64,000 bases of DNA, taken from Burkholderiales bacterium (GTDB lineage Bacteria > Pseudomonadota > Gammaproteobacteria > Burkholderiales > Burkholderiaceae_C). This document shows positions 1 to 8,808 of this stretch, one piece after another. Every line of letters starts with the position of its first letter. Positions within the stretch are counted from its first letter, which is position 1. Where the stretch lies: positions 124,001 to 188,000 of the forward strand of contig JAIOOS010000015.1 in the NCBI GenBank assembly GCA_021414305.1, given 5' to 3'. Under the pieces are notes generated by a model. The model did no database searches and had not been told where the DNA came from. It worked only from the letters and a program-made list of their open reading frames with translations. The translations under genes and the position numbers were made by a program.

Positions 1-217
1 GGCGCGCGGCCTCGCGCGCGAGCACGGCCCGCTCGGTGGCGAACAGGTGGACGAGGTCGGTGTCCGCGCCGGGCTTCGCCTCGAGCCGGGCGCCCTCGGG
101 CCACGGGGACGCAAGCGTCCGGTAGTGGCCCGGCGGAGCGAGCGCCGCGACGCGCAGGCCGGCGGCGATGCCCAGCTTCTTCGCCAGGGGCGTGCCGGAA
201 TATCCTGCGCTCGTCAT
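1..217 (-). CDS. DUF3052 family protein, C-terminus cut by window edge
   Basis: Reading down from an ATG at 217, the first 72 codons form an uninterrupted frame that leaves the window. The N-terminus reads MTSAGYSGTPLAKKLGI followed by a short hydrophobic strand (RVAALAPPGHY). The GYSGTPLAKKLGI block is the hallmark of the small DUF3052 family, usually about 140 residues and of unknown function. So roughly the first half is visible. It is transcribed away from kynU across a gap of about 113 bases, in which I see no clear promoter. The family call is firm. Nothing can be said of its role. Confidence 0.8.
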   Translation of the reverse strand, partial: MTSAGYSGTPLAKKLGIAAGLRVAALAPPGHYRTLASPWPEGARLEAKPGADTDLVHLFATERAVLAREAAR

Positions 218-330
218 CCTGTGCGATTTAACCGACACCGCGGTCGCGCAAGCTTTGCTACCGTCGCCATCGTGATGAAGAAGAACGAAGCCCGGGACAT
301 CTCCCCGCAAGTGTCGCCGAGATCGCGGCC

Positions 331-1623
331 GTGATCGCCACCCGCGAGCAGGCGCTCGCCCGCGACTCTGCCGATCCGCTCGCCCCGCTGCGAGCCGAGT
401 TCACGCTGCCCGAAGGCGTGATCTACCTCGACGGCAACTCGCTCGGCGCGCTGCCGCGCCGGACCGCCGCGCGGGTGCAGCAGACGATCGTCGGCGAGTG
501 GGGCGAGGGCCTGATCCGCAGCTGGAACAGCGCCGGCTGGATCGACCTCTCGCGCGAGATCGGCGACCGGATCGCCACGCTGGTCGGCGCCGCGCCGGGC
601 GAGACGAGCACCGGCGACTCGACCTCGGTCAACCTGTTCAAGGCGCTGAGCGCCGCCGCCGCCATGCAGCGCGCCGACGCCCCGGCGCGCACCACCCTGC
701 TCTCGGAGCGCAGCAACTTTCCGACCGACCTCTACATCGCCGAGAGCGTGGCCATCGCCGCCGGGCTGAAGCTTCGCCTCGTCGACGCTGCCGATCTCGC
801 CGACCACCTGACCCGCGACGTCGCGGTGCTGATGCTGACGCACGTGAACTACCGCAGCGGCCGCATCCACGACATGGCCGAGGTGACGCGGATGGCGCAT
901 GCCGCCGGCGCCCTCACTGTCTGGGACCTGGCGCACTCGGCCGGCGCCGTGCCGGTGGACCTGCACGGCGCCGGCGCCGACTTCGCCGTCGGCTGCGGCT
1001 ACAAGTACCTCAACGGCGGGCCGGGCGCGCCGGCTTTCGTCTGGGCGCATCCCCGGCATACCGCGCGCATGGACCGCGAGGGCTTGCGCCAGCCGCTCTC
1101 GGGCTGGCTCGGGCACGCGGCGCCATTCGAGTTCGCGCCGGCCTATCGTCCCGCAGCGGGCATCGGCCGCTTCGTCTGCGGCACGCCGCCGATCGTCGCG
1201 ATGCGCGCCCTGCAGTGCGGGCTCGAGGTCTTCGCCGAGGCCGAGGCCCAGGGCGGCATGGGGGCCCTGCGCGACAAGTCGATCGCCCTCACCAGCCTCT
1301 TCATCGAGCGCGTCGAGAGCGCCTGCGCCGGGCTCGGGCTGACGCTCGCCTCGCCGCGCGCGCCGGCCGAGCGCGGCAGCCAGGTGAGCTTCGCCCATGC
1401 CGAGGGCTATCCGGTGATGCAGGCGTTGATCGAGCGCGGCGTCGTCGGCGACTTCCGCGCCGGCCAGCCGGAGAACGGCGAGGATCACCTGCTGCGCTTC
1501 GGCTTCACGCCGCTCTACACCCGCTTCGTCGATGCCTGGGACGCGGCCGCCGTGCTGGCCGAGGTGCTCGCCAGCGAGAGCTGGCGCGAGGCGCGCTTCG
1601 CGCAGCGCGCGGCGGTCACCTGA
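331..1623 (+). CDS. kynU: kynureninase
   Basis: PLP-dependent hydrolase of fold type I that splits L-kynurenine into anthranilate and L-alanine in the cytoplasm. The 430 residues match the usual length of about 415-430. Near the N-terminus [10 protein letters not shown] and [12 protein letters not shown] are typical of the family. The PLP lysine is K225 in [10 protein letters not shown]. The start is a GTG at 331; the upstream ATG at 275 is in another frame and no good ribosome site is visible, but the N-terminus aligns with known kynureninases from here. The stop overlaps the start of kynA (TGATG), indicating translational coupling in a tryptophan-degradation operon. No kynB formamidase lies in the window. 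Confidence 0.95.
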   Translation: MIATREQALARDSADPLAPLRAEFTLPEGVIYLDGNSLGALPRRTAARVQQTIVGEWGEGLIRSWNSAGWIDLSREIGDRIATLVGAAPGETSTGDSTSVNLFKALSAAAAMQRADAPARTTLLSERSNFPTDLYIAESVAIAAGLKLRLVDAADLADHLTRDVAVLMLTHVNYRSGRIHDMAEVTRMAHAAGALTVWDLAHSAGAVPVDLHGAGADFAVGCGYKYLNGGPGAPAFVWAHPRHTARMDREGLRQPLSGWLGHAAPFEFAPAYRPAAGIGRFVCGTPPIVAMRALQCGLEVFAEAEAQGGMGALRDKSIALTSLFIERVESACAGLGLTLASPRAPAERGSQVSFAHAEGYPVMQALIERGVVGDFRAGQPENGEDHLLRFGFTPLYTRFVDAWDAAAVLAEVLASESWREARFAQRAAVT

Positions 1624-2471
1624 TGGCCGAGCCGACAGCCCCGCCGCCCGGCGACGACCCGGCCTCGGCCAAGGTCGATTTCAGCCGTGACATGAGCTAC
1701 GGCGACTACCTCCATCTCGACGCCGTGCTCGGCGCGCAGCAGCGCCGCTCGGGCGCGCACGACGAGATGCTGTTCATCGTCCAGCACCAGGTCAGCGAGC
1801 TGTGGATGAAGCTGCTGCTGCACGAGCTCGAGGCGGCCATCGCCGCGGTCTCGGCCGACCAGCTGCAGCGCGCCTTCAAGATGCTCGCCCGGGTGAGCAA
1901 GATCATGGAGCAGCTGGTCCATGCCTGGGACGTGCTGGCGACGATGACGCCGCCCGAGTACTCGGCGATGCGCCCCTCGCTCGCCTCGAGCAGCGGCTTC
2001 CAGAGCTGGCAGTACCGGATGATCGAGTTCCGGCTCGGCAACAAGAACGCGGCCATGCTCAAGCCGCACTCGCACCGGCCCGACCTGCTCGCCCAGGTGC
2101 AGGCGGCGCACGCCGCGCCTTCGCTCTACGACGAGGCGATCCGCCTGCTGGCGCGGCGCGGCCTGCCGGTGCCGGCCGACCAGCTCGAGCGCGACTGGTC
2201 GGCGCCGCGCGAGCCGAACGAGGGCGTAGAGCAGGCGTGGCTCGTCGTCTACCGCGACCCCGAGGCCTGGTGGGACCTCTACCAGCTCGGCGAGGAGCTG
2301 ATGGACCTCGAGGACACCTTCAGGCTCTGGCGCTTCCGCCACGTCACCACGGTCGAGCGGGTGATCGGCTTCAAGCGCGGCACCGGTGGCACCAGCGGCG
2401 TGAGCTACCTGCGCAAGATGCTCGACGTGGTGCTGTTCCCGGAGATCTGGAAGCTGCGGACCGACCTGTGA
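1623..2471 (+). CDS. kynA: tryptophan 2,3-dioxygenase
   Basis: Heme enzyme that opens the indole ring of L-tryptophan to N-formylkynurenine, the first step of the pathway that KynU continues. The 282 residues are the normal bacterial length. Family signatures include [10 protein letters not shown], the helix [20 protein letters not shown] (positions about 38-57), the substrate-site segment [11 protein letters not shown] and the proximal heme histidine H240 in [12 protein letters not shown]. The start ATG shares bases with the kynU stop. A hybrid kinase begins 19 bases after the stop, so the three genes probably form one transcript. Confidence 0.96.
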   Translation: MAEPTAPPPGDDPASAKVDFSRDMSYGDYLHLDAVLGAQQRRSGAHDEMLFIVQHQVSELWMKLLLHELEAAIAAVSADQLQRAFKMLARVSKIMEQLVHAWDVLATMTPPEYSAMRPSLASSSGFQSWQYRMIEFRLGNKNAAMLKPHSHRPDLLAQVQAAHAAPSLYDEAIRLLARRGLPVPADQLERDWSAPREPNEGVEQAWLVVYRDPEAWWDLYQLGEELMDLEDTFRLWRFRHVTTVERVIGFKRGTGGTSGVSYLRKMLDVVLFPEIWKLRTDL

Positions 2472-2490
2472 AGCGCCGCGGTCGCCGCTG

Positions 2491-4674
2491 ATGAAGATCC
2501 GCTCGCAGCTCGCCCTGCTCGTCGTCGCCGTCGTCGTTCCGGTCGCACTCCTCGCGGCGGCGACCACGGTGCGCCTCTGGTCGCTGCAGCGTGAGGCCTA
2601 CGAGCAGCGCTACCTCGAGCGGGTCAGCGCCCTGCGCCTGGCGCTCGACACCCGGCTCGACGCGACGACGCGCCTGCTGCGCGGCCTGAGTGGCACGAGC
2701 GACCTCGACGCGCCGCAGATGCTGCCGCGCTTCGTCGAGCGCTTCGACCGCCTGCTCCAGGCGAATCCGGAATGGGCGACGGTCGGCCTGCGCGACACCA
2801 CGGGCAAGGTGGTCGCGCATCGCACCCGCTCTGGCGTCCCGCCGATCCCGCCGCCCGCGGCGACGCCCGAGGACGGTCGCGGCCCGGTCTTCTCCGACCT
2901 GCACGCGATCGGCGGCGAGACCTTCGTCACCTACATCTCGGTGCCGATCCTGCGCGCCGAAGCGAGCCAGGGCTCGATCTACGTCGGCATCACCCAGGTC
3001 GGCTGGCTCGAGTTCCTGCGCAGCTACCCGGTCTCCGAGCGCGCCACCCTCACCCTCAACGACCGGCAGGGCATCATCATCGCCCGCACGCTCAACAACG
3101 AGCGCTGGGTCGGCAAGCGCTCCGGCCCCGATTTCCTCGAGCAGATCAGGAACCGCGACGAGGGCACCTCGCAGATCCGCGGGCTCGAAGGGCAGAGCTT
3201 CTACATCGCGTTCAGCCGCTCGCGCGCCGCCGGCTGGGTGCTCGGCACCGGCGTGCCGCGCGACGAAGTGGAGGCGTCGCTGCGCGACTCGACCGTGGCG
3301 ATGGTCGCAGGCGTCGTCGTTACCGCGCTCGCCGTCGCCCTGTTCGCGATCTGGATCGGATCGCGCATCATCGGCGCGATCACCGCGCTTTCGCTGGCGG
3401 CGCGCCATGTCGCCACGCCTGAAAGCGCCGCGCCCGACGCGGTGCTGCCGATCGAGGAGGTCGAGACGGTGCGTCTGGTCTTGCGCCAGGCGAGCGCCCT
3501 GCTCGCCGCCCGCGACACCGAGCGCGACGCCGCCTACGCCCGCGAAGCCGAAGCGCGGGCCGAGGCGGAACGATCGAACGCCGCCAAGGACGAGTTCCTG
3601 GCGATGCTCGGCCACGAGCTGCGCAACCCCTTGAGCGCGATGAAGTCGGCCTCGACGCTGCTCGGCATGCCGGCGGCGCGCCCGACGGTGCACCAGCGCT
3701 CGCGCGAGGTGATCGAGCGCCAGGTCGGGCGCCTCACCGACCTGGTCGACGACATGCTCGATGTCGCCCGCCTCAACTCCGGCAAGATCGTTCTCGAACG
3801 GCGCATCGTCGACCTTGCCGAGGTGGTGCGCCACGTGCTCGGCTCGTTCCAGGACGCCGGCCGCAGCATGCACGTGCAGGTCGCGACCCACCTGGCTCCC
3901 GCGTGGGTGTTCGCCGACGAGACCCGGCTCGAGCAGATCGTCTCCAACCTGCTCGACAACGCCTGCAAGTACACGCCCTCGGGCGGCAACGTCCGGCTCG
4001 AGACGGCCATCGTCGACGACGCCGCCACCCTGGTCGTCGCCGACGACGGCGGCGGCATCGCCGCCGAGCTGCTGCCGCGCATCTTCGACGTCTTCGCCCA
4101 GGGCGAGCGAACGCTGGAGCGGGCGCAGGGCGGCCTCGGCCTCGGCCTGACCGTGGTGCGCCGGCTGGTCGCCCTGCACGGCGGCACCATCAGTGCCGAA
4201 AGCCCGGGCCTGCGCCGCGGCGCGACCTTCCGCCTCAGCCTGCCGGCGGCGACCGCGACGCAGCGCGCGGGCGCCCCGCCGCCACTGCCGGCCAAGGCCT
4301 CGCCGCCGCTGCGCATCGTCGTCGTCGAGGACAACGTCGACAACCGCGAGCTGATGCAGCTGCTGCTCGGCCTGAACGGGCACGCCGTCAGCGCGGTCGG
4401 CGACGGCGAGGCCGGCGTCGCCGCGATTCTCGGCGAGTCGCCGCAGGTCGCGATCGTCGACATCGGCCTGCCCGGCATCGACGGCTACGAGGTCGCGCGA
4501 AGGGTCCGCGCGGCGCCTTCCCGGCCGCCGGTGATGCTCGTGGCCGTCACCGGCTACGGCACGCCCGAAGACCGGCGCCATGCCCTGGCGACGGGCTTCG
4601 ACGGGTTTCTCGTCAAGCCCTTCGACATCGAGGCCTTCGAGCGGCTTGTGAGCGAGCGGCTGCATCCGGCCTGA
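2491..4674 (+). CDS. membrane hybrid histidine kinase/response regulator
   Basis: 727-residue sensor. A membrane segment near residues 8-29, an extracytoplasmic sensing region to about 270 and a second membrane segment at 271-290 are followed by a linker and a coiled helix. The HisKA domain has phosphoacceptor H375 in MLGHELRNPL. Next come an HATPase domain (NLLDNACKY, DDGGGI, GGLGLGLT) and a C-terminal receiver (D614 acidic pocket, phosphoacceptor D657 in VDIGLPGIDG, K709 in FLVKPFD). There is no output domain, so the phosphate is probably passed on or used for self-tuning. It starts 19 bases after kynA, which suggests co-transcription. The ligand is unknown. Confidence 0.9.
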   Translation: MKIRSQLALLVVAVVVPVALLAAATTVRLWSLQREAYEQRYLERVSALRLALDTRLDATTRLLRGLSGTSDLDAPQMLPRFVERFDRLLQANPEWATVGLRDTTGKVVAHRTRSGVPPIPPPAATPEDGRGPVFSDLHAIGGETFVTYISVPILRAEASQGSIYVGITQVGWLEFLRSYPVSERATLTLNDRQGIIIARTLNNERWVGKRSGPDFLEQIRNRDEGTSQIRGLEGQSFYIAFSRSRAAGWVLGTGVPRDEVEASLRDSTVAMVAGVVVTALAVALFAIWIGSRIIGAITALSLAARHVATPESAAPDAVLPIEEVETVRLVLRQASALLAARDTERDAAYAREAEARAEAERSNAAKDEFLAMLGHELRNPLSAMKSASTLLGMPAARPTVHQRSREVIERQVGRLTDLVDDMLDVARLNSGKIVLERRIVDLAEVVRHVLGSFQDAGRSMHVQVATHLAPAWVFADETRLEQIVSNLLDNACKYTPSGGNVRLETAIVDDAATLVVADDGGGIAAELLPRIFDVFAQGERTLERAQGGLGLGLTVVRRLVALHGGTISAESPGLRRGATFRLSLPAATATQRAGAPPPLPAKASPPLRIVVVEDNVDNRELMQLLLGLNGHAVSAVGDGEAGVAAILGESPQVAIVDIGLPGIDGYEVARRVRAAPSRPPVMLVAVTGYGTPEDRRHALATGFDGFLVKPFDIEAFERLVSERLHPA

Positions 4675-4699
4675 GCCGGCCGGCGCGCACCAGGCGGCG

Positions 4700-5299
4700 T
4701 CAGCGCGCCAGCGCCTCGCGCACGAAGTCGAGGCGGTCCTGGCCGAAGAACATCGCGTCGCCGACGAAGAAGGTGGGCGCGCCGAACACGCCGCGCGCTA
4801 CTGCCTCTTCGGTCGTCGCCACCAGCCTGGCCTTGACCTCGGGGTCGCCGACCAGCGCGAGGAAGGCGTCGACCTCGAAGCCGGCGGCGGCGAGCGTCGA
4901 CGCCAGCACCGCGGGATCGCCGAGGTTGGCCGCGCCCTCCCACATCGCCTTGCTGACGACCTCGAGGTAGCGCTGGAAGTCCTCCGGCCGATGCATCTGC
5001 AGGCCGACGGCGCCGCGCATCAGCGTCAGCGTGTTGATCGGGAAGTGCGGATTGAAGCGGAACGGCACGCCGTAGCGCGCCGCCCAGCGGGCGATGTCGG
5101 CGTTCATCCAGCGGCCCTTGGCCGGCACGCTCACCGGGCTGGCGTTGCCGGTCGCCTTGAACACGCCGCCCAGCAGCATCGGCCGCCAGACGATCTCGGC
5201 GCCGCTGTCGGCGATGACCTTCGGCAGCTGCGTCCAGGCCAGGTACGAGGTCGGGCTGCCGAAATCGAAGAAGTACTCGAGGCGCGGGCCGTTGCTCAT
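4700..5299 (-). CDS. 2-hydroxychromene-2-carboxylate isomerase family (kappa-GST/DsbA fold)
   Basis: 199-residue glutathione-dependent isomerase-like protein with a thioredoxin/kappa-GST fold. The N-terminal strand and active serine region reads EYFFDFGSPTSYLAW, where DsbA enzymes would carry CxxC. The family segment WRPMLLGGVFKATGN and the C-terminal GVFGAPTFFVGDAMFFGQDRL are both present. Known members act on ring-cleavage products of naphthalene-type aromatics, but most homologues lie outside such pathways, so the substrate here is unknown. It follows the short-chain dehydrogenase by 7 bases and is probably co-transcribed with it. It converges with the hybrid kinase gene. Confidence 0.88.
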   Translation of the reverse strand: MSNGPRLEYFFDFGSPTSYLAWTQLPKVIADSGAEIVWRPMLLGGVFKATGNASPVSVPAKGRWMNADIARWAARYGVPFRFNPHFPINTLTLMRGAVGLQMHRPEDFQRYLEVVSKAMWEGAANLGDPAVLASTLAAAGFEVDAFLALVGDPEVKARLVATTEEAVARGVFGAPTFFVGDAMFFGQDRLDFVREALAR

Positions 5300-5306
5300 C
5301 GCCGCC

Positions 5307-6035
5307 TCACCAGGTCTCGCTCCACGGCCGCAAGTCGAGCTCGTGGGTCCAGGCAGTCTTCGCTTGGCGATGCAGGTTCCAGTAGTTCTCGGCGATCGCG
5401 TCGGGGCTGAGGATCCCGCCTTCCGCCTTCTTTGCGTAGCGCTCGGGAAAGTTCTCGGCGATGAAGGGCGTGTCGATCGCGCCGTCGATCACAACGTGGG
5501 CGACATGGATGCCCTGCGGCCCGAGCTCGCGCGCCATGCTCTGCGCCAGCGCGCGCAGCGCATGCTTGGCGCCGGCGAAGGCGGCAAAGCCCGCGCCGCC
5601 GCGCAGGCTGGCGGTGGCGCCGGTGAAGATGATGGTGCCGTGGCCGCGCGAGAGCATCGCCTTGGCGACCTCGCGGCCCATGAGAAAGCCGCCGAGCGCG
5701 CCCATCTCCCAGACCTTGCGGTAGACGCGCTCGGTCGTCTCGGTCACGGAGAAGCGGACGTTGGCGCCGACGTTGAAGACCGCGACCTCGATCGGCGCGA
5801 TCTCGCGATCGACGTACGCGACCAGCGTCTCCATGTCGACTTCCTTGCGCGCGTCGGAGGCGAAGCCGTGCGCCTCGCCGCCCGCTTCGCGGATCGCCGC
5901 GACCAGCGGCTCCAGCTTGTCGGCGGTGCGCCGGGTGACGCAGGCGACGAAGCCTTCGCGGGCGAAGCGCCGGGCGATCGCGCCGCCGGTCGAGTCGCCG
6001 GCGCCGATCACCAGCACCGATTTGCGTTCGTTCAC
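5307..6035 (-). CDS. short-chain dehydrogenase/reductase with altered active site
   Basis: 242-residue Rossmann-fold protein. The nucleotide-binding loop is VIGAGDSTGGAIARRFA and the C-terminal half (MARELGPQGIHVAHVVIDGAIDTPF) is typical of SDRs. The chosen start is GTG at 6035 because GGGGGA lies about 7 bases upstream; an in-frame TTG at 6065 is less likely. The usual YxxxK motif is FAGAK (F153, K157), and the catalytic Ser strand reads FTGATAS, so both Tyr and Ser appear replaced. It may bind NAD(P) without classic SDR chemistry. It precedes the isomerase gene by 7 bases and diverges from the TIR gene. Confidence 0.85.
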   Translation of the reverse strand: MNERKSVLVIGAGDSTGGAIARRFAREGFVACVTRRTADKLEPLVAAIREAGGEAHGFASDARKEVDMETLVAYVDREIAPIEVAVFNVGANVRFSVTETTERVYRKVWEMGALGGFLMGREVAKAMLSRGHGTIIFTGATASLRGGAGFAAFAGAKHALRALAQSMARELGPQGIHVAHVVIDGAIDTPFIAENFPERYAKKAEGGILSPDAIAENYWNLHRQAKTAWTHELDLRPWSETW

Positions 6036-6204
6036 CTGTGATCCCCCGCTGCGGCAACTAAACAACTGTGCATCAAGCCGCCCGGGTATTCATTGGGGCA
6101 AACCGCTTGTCTCCCCGGTCCCGGTCGGCGAGACTCGCCGCCAAACGAGCCCGCCCGGGCGCCCCCAGGGGCGAAACCGAAGAGCGGAGCAAGGAGGTCC
6201 GGGA

Positions 6205-7407
6205 ATGAGCGCGCGCGTGTTCGTCAGTCATCGCCAGGGTGACGGCGCCGGCCTGGCCGCCGCGATGGCGGAAGAGCTGGACGCCCTGTTCGGCGACGGC
6301 CAGGTGGCCCGTCTGGATGCCGACGGGCCGTCCGGCGAGCGCTGGCGCGAGGCGCTCGCCGGCGCCGCCGGCGCGGTGCCCATCCTCCTGCTGCTGGTGT
6401 CGTCGGACGTGAGCGCGACGCTCGCCGCCGACACGTCCGCCGAGGACGGCGAGGTCGGCAACGACGACCCGGTGCGCGCGCTGCTCGACGCCGGCCTCGC
6501 CGCCGGCGCGCTGGTGCGCCCGGTGCTCGCTGGCAGCATGGCCTCCCTGCCCGCGGCCGAGGACCTGCCAGCGCCCTTCGAGCGCGCCTCGCGGCTGCCG
6601 CGGCGGCCGCTGCGCGCGGCCGAGTGGGCCGGCGACATCGCCCGAGTCGCCGAAGACCTGCGGGCGCTCGGCGTTCGCCCGATCGCCGGCACCCAACCCG
6701 GAACGATGCCGGCGCCTCTGCCTCAGCACGGGCCGACGACGACGCCGATGCCGCTCGACGAGGGCGGATCCGAGCTCGGCTCCAGCGCCGACGGCGGGCG
6801 CCGCGGCGTGCTCGGCATGGTCACGGTCGCGGCGCTGCTGGTCGGCGGCTGGGGCGTCTGGCGCTGGCAGCAGCGCCGGGCGGCGAACCTCACCGGCGTC
6901 TGGCACGGCCGCATCGGCCTGCGCGACGCGCCGACCTCGCGCGAAGGCGGCCTGATGCTGGTGACGCTCTCGCAGAAGAACCGCAGCGTCGGCCTCTCCA
7001 GCACCGTGGGCATCGAGAACGACCCGCAGTGGGAGCCGGTGCGCGATGCCTGGAAGGAGCGCACCGGCGGCGAGCTGAAGCAGGTGGTCTACCGCGGCGA
7101 GGGCGAGTTCATCGACGAAGGTGAAACCGCGACCAGACCGGCGAGCGCTCCCGCCGCGGCCAGCTCCGACGCCGCCTCCGCCGCGCCGACGAAGGCCGAG
7201 GCCGAGCGCACCCGGCGCATCGACCCGACCCTGGGCATGCGCCGCATCGTCATTCCCGTGCGCATCGCTTCGCCGGGCCCGAACGGCGAGAAGATCGACG
7301 AGGGCGTGTTCCGCGGCGTGGTCGACATCGGCGACCAGCGCATCCACGGCCGGCTCTGGCTCGAGAGCGAGCAGGCCGAACGCGTCGTCGACCTGCGGCG
7401 CGACTGA
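6205..7407 (+). CDS. TIR-domain-like membrane protein
   Basis: 400 residues. The start ATG at 6205 has an excellent AAGGAGG site at 6191-6197. Residues 1 to about 155 resemble a bacterial TIR domain: box 1 as RVFVSHRQGD, a region around DADGPSGERW matching the BB loop, a hydrophobic strand ILLLLVSSDV, and the distal VRPVLAG strand. A Pro-rich linker leads to one membrane segment (about 201-219), then a C-terminal domain beginning LTGVWHGRIGL that I cannot assign, with an Ala/Ser-rich insert near 310-330. In the helix that normally carries the NAD-cleaving glutamate (xxEIxxAL), this protein reads VRALLDAGL, so enzymatic activity is doubtful. It is a lone gene between divergent and convergent neighbours. 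Confidence 0.72.
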   Translation: MSARVFVSHRQGDGAGLAAAMAEELDALFGDGQVARLDADGPSGERWREALAGAAGAVPILLLLVSSDVSATLAADTSAEDGEVGNDDPVRALLDAGLAAGALVRPVLAGSMASLPAAEDLPAPFERASRLPRRPLRAAEWAGDIARVAEDLRALGVRPIAGTQPGTMPAPLPQHGPTTTPMPLDEGGSELGSSADGGRRGVLGMVTVAALLVGGWGVWRWQQRRAANLTGVWHGRIGLRDAPTSREGGLMLVTLSQKNRSVGLSSTVGIENDPQWEPVRDAWKERTGGELKQVVYRGEGEFIDEGETATRPASAPAAASSDAASAAPTKAEAERTRRIDPTLGMRRIVIPVRIASPGPNGEKIDEGVFRGVVDIGDQRIHGRLWLESEQAERVVDLRRD

Positions 7408-7437
7408 ACGGCCCGGCGCCGCCGCGCGCCGGCGCTC

Positions 7438-8682
7438 TCAGCGGGCGGCGACCACCGCCTTGCCGGCGGGCTTTTGCACCGGCGGAATCTTCGCCAGCGC
7501 GGCGCCGGCGTTGCCGTCGACCGGCAGGTGCTTTTCCCGCCACTCGGGCATGCCGCCGCGGAACCAGTAGATCTTCGCGTAGCCGGCGGCGGCCGCGGCG
7601 CGCGACGCCTTGTACGACTTCCAGCACTCGGGGCCGTTGCAGAAGAAGACCACGGGCTTGTCCTTGGGCACGTTCTTCAGCGCCGAGAAGTCGTCCTTGC
7701 CAGAGTCGAAGTCGACTTCCTTCAGGCTCTTCTCGATGTACGAGGCGAGCACCGCGCCGCGCACGTGCTCGCTGTCGTATTCCTTCTGGCTGCGCGTGTC
7801 GACGATGGTCACGCCCTGCCTGGCGAGCTCGACGACTTCTTCCGCGCTCACCCGGGTGACGCCCTTGAGCGTGTCGGGCGTGGTGATGCCGAGCGAGGCG
7901 ACATAGGTGAACTGCTTGCCGGCGTCGGCGGAGGCGAGGCGGAACCGCCCCACGCCCGCGATCGAGCCCTCGCTCGAGTTCACCCAGTCGCCGAGGCGGG
8001 CGCAGTCGGTGGCGCAGAAGTCCTTGCGCACGACCATGCTCATCCCGCCGGGCACCGGCCGGGTCGTCTTCAGGATCCGGCCCTGGCCCGGATGCGCGGC
8101 GATCCATTCCTTGGCCTGCGCCTCGTCGGCCACGGTCACGTCCGCCATGCCGAAGCCGAGCGCGACCAGGCCGCCGCCGCTGGTGTTGCCATAGGTGACC
8201 TTGGAGAACTGCGCGAGCTTGACGCCCGATTCGGTGAGCAGGCCCTTGGCGACGTAGCTGCGCAGCGAGTCCTGTTGCGGCATGTAGATCCGCTTGCCGA
8301 CCAGCTTGTCGACCGAGTCGATGCTGTTCGTCGCCACCAGCACGTAGGTCTGCTCCTGGCCGCTGGTGGCGAGCAGCTGGTAGGCATGCAGGATCGCCGA
8401 GGCGGTGACGTGCGCCGGCGCGATGATGATCTCGTTCTCGACCGTGCGGCTGGCGCGCATCACCTCGGCCATGCTCGAGGTCTGCGTGATCGTGGTGCGC
8501 GCCCCGGTCGCCCGGGTGAGCGATTGCGAGGGCGCGAGCGAGGCGCTGAGCAGAACGTCGCCCGCCGAATCGGCCGGGTCGACACCGAGCAGCACGCGCA
8601 CCTCGGAAGCGGCCTCGGCCCCGGTCAGCGTCGACAAGGCGAGCACGAGCGAGGCGAACGAACGGACGAAGCTTGATCTCAT
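7438..8682 (-). CDS. periplasmic binding protein fused to rhodanese domain
   Basis: 414 residues. A clear signal peptide (to about residue 25, ending AEAA) leads into a PhnD-like phosphate/phosphonate-type binding domain (RVLLGVDPADSAGD; TVADEAQAKEW; ILKTTRPVPGG) to about residue 255. A C-terminal rhodanese domain starts near 275 (VSAEEVVELARQGVTIVDTR) and has active-site loop CNGPECW, with catalytic C348 and a second cysteine at 353. The architecture predicts capture of a small anion or sulfur compound and persulfide chemistry in the periplasm. No ABC permease is adjacent. It converges with the TIR gene. The function is inferred from domains only. Confidence 0.85.
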   Translation of the reverse strand: MRSSFVRSFASLVLALSTLTGAEAASEVRVLLGVDPADSAGDVLLSASLAPSQSLTRATGARTTITQTSSMAEVMRASRTVENEIIIAPAHVTASAILHAYQLLATSGQEQTYVLVATNSIDSVDKLVGKRIYMPQQDSLRSYVAKGLLTESGVKLAQFSKVTYGNTSGGGLVALGFGMADVTVADEAQAKEWIAAHPGQGRILKTTRPVPGGMSMVVRKDFCATDCARLGDWVNSSEGSIAGVGRFRLASADAGKQFTYVASLGITTPDTLKGVTRVSAEEVVELARQGVTIVDTRSQKEYDSEHVRGAVLASYIEKSLKEVDFDSGKDDFSALKNVPKDKPVVFFCNGPECWKSYKASRAAAAAGYAKIYWFRGGMPEWREKHLPVDGNAGAALAKIPPVQKPAGKAVVAAR

Positions 8683-8724
8683 GGCGCACTCCCTCGGGGA
8701 AACCCGAGGAGCTTAACGCCGCAA

Positions 8725-8795
8725 CGGACACCGGCGCGAGTCGCAACCGGTGTCCGCGCGAAAACTAGGTCACGAGCGTCGCCCCGGCGCGACGC
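8725..8795. terminator. two adjacent hairpins downstream of the Do-like protease
   Basis: Two perfect stems lie in the gap between the protease gene (ends 8809) and the rhodanese fusion gene. One is a 7-bp stem, GCGTCGC 8776-8782 with GCGACGC 8789-8795. The other is a 10-bp stem, CGGACACCGG 8725-8734 with CCGGTGTCCG 8747-8756. Neither has a strong U-run, so they may be Rho-independent terminators of poor quality or RNA-stabilising hairpins at the 3' end of the protease mRNA. Confidence 0.4.
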
Positions 8796-8808
8796 CCGGT
8801 ACCCGGTT

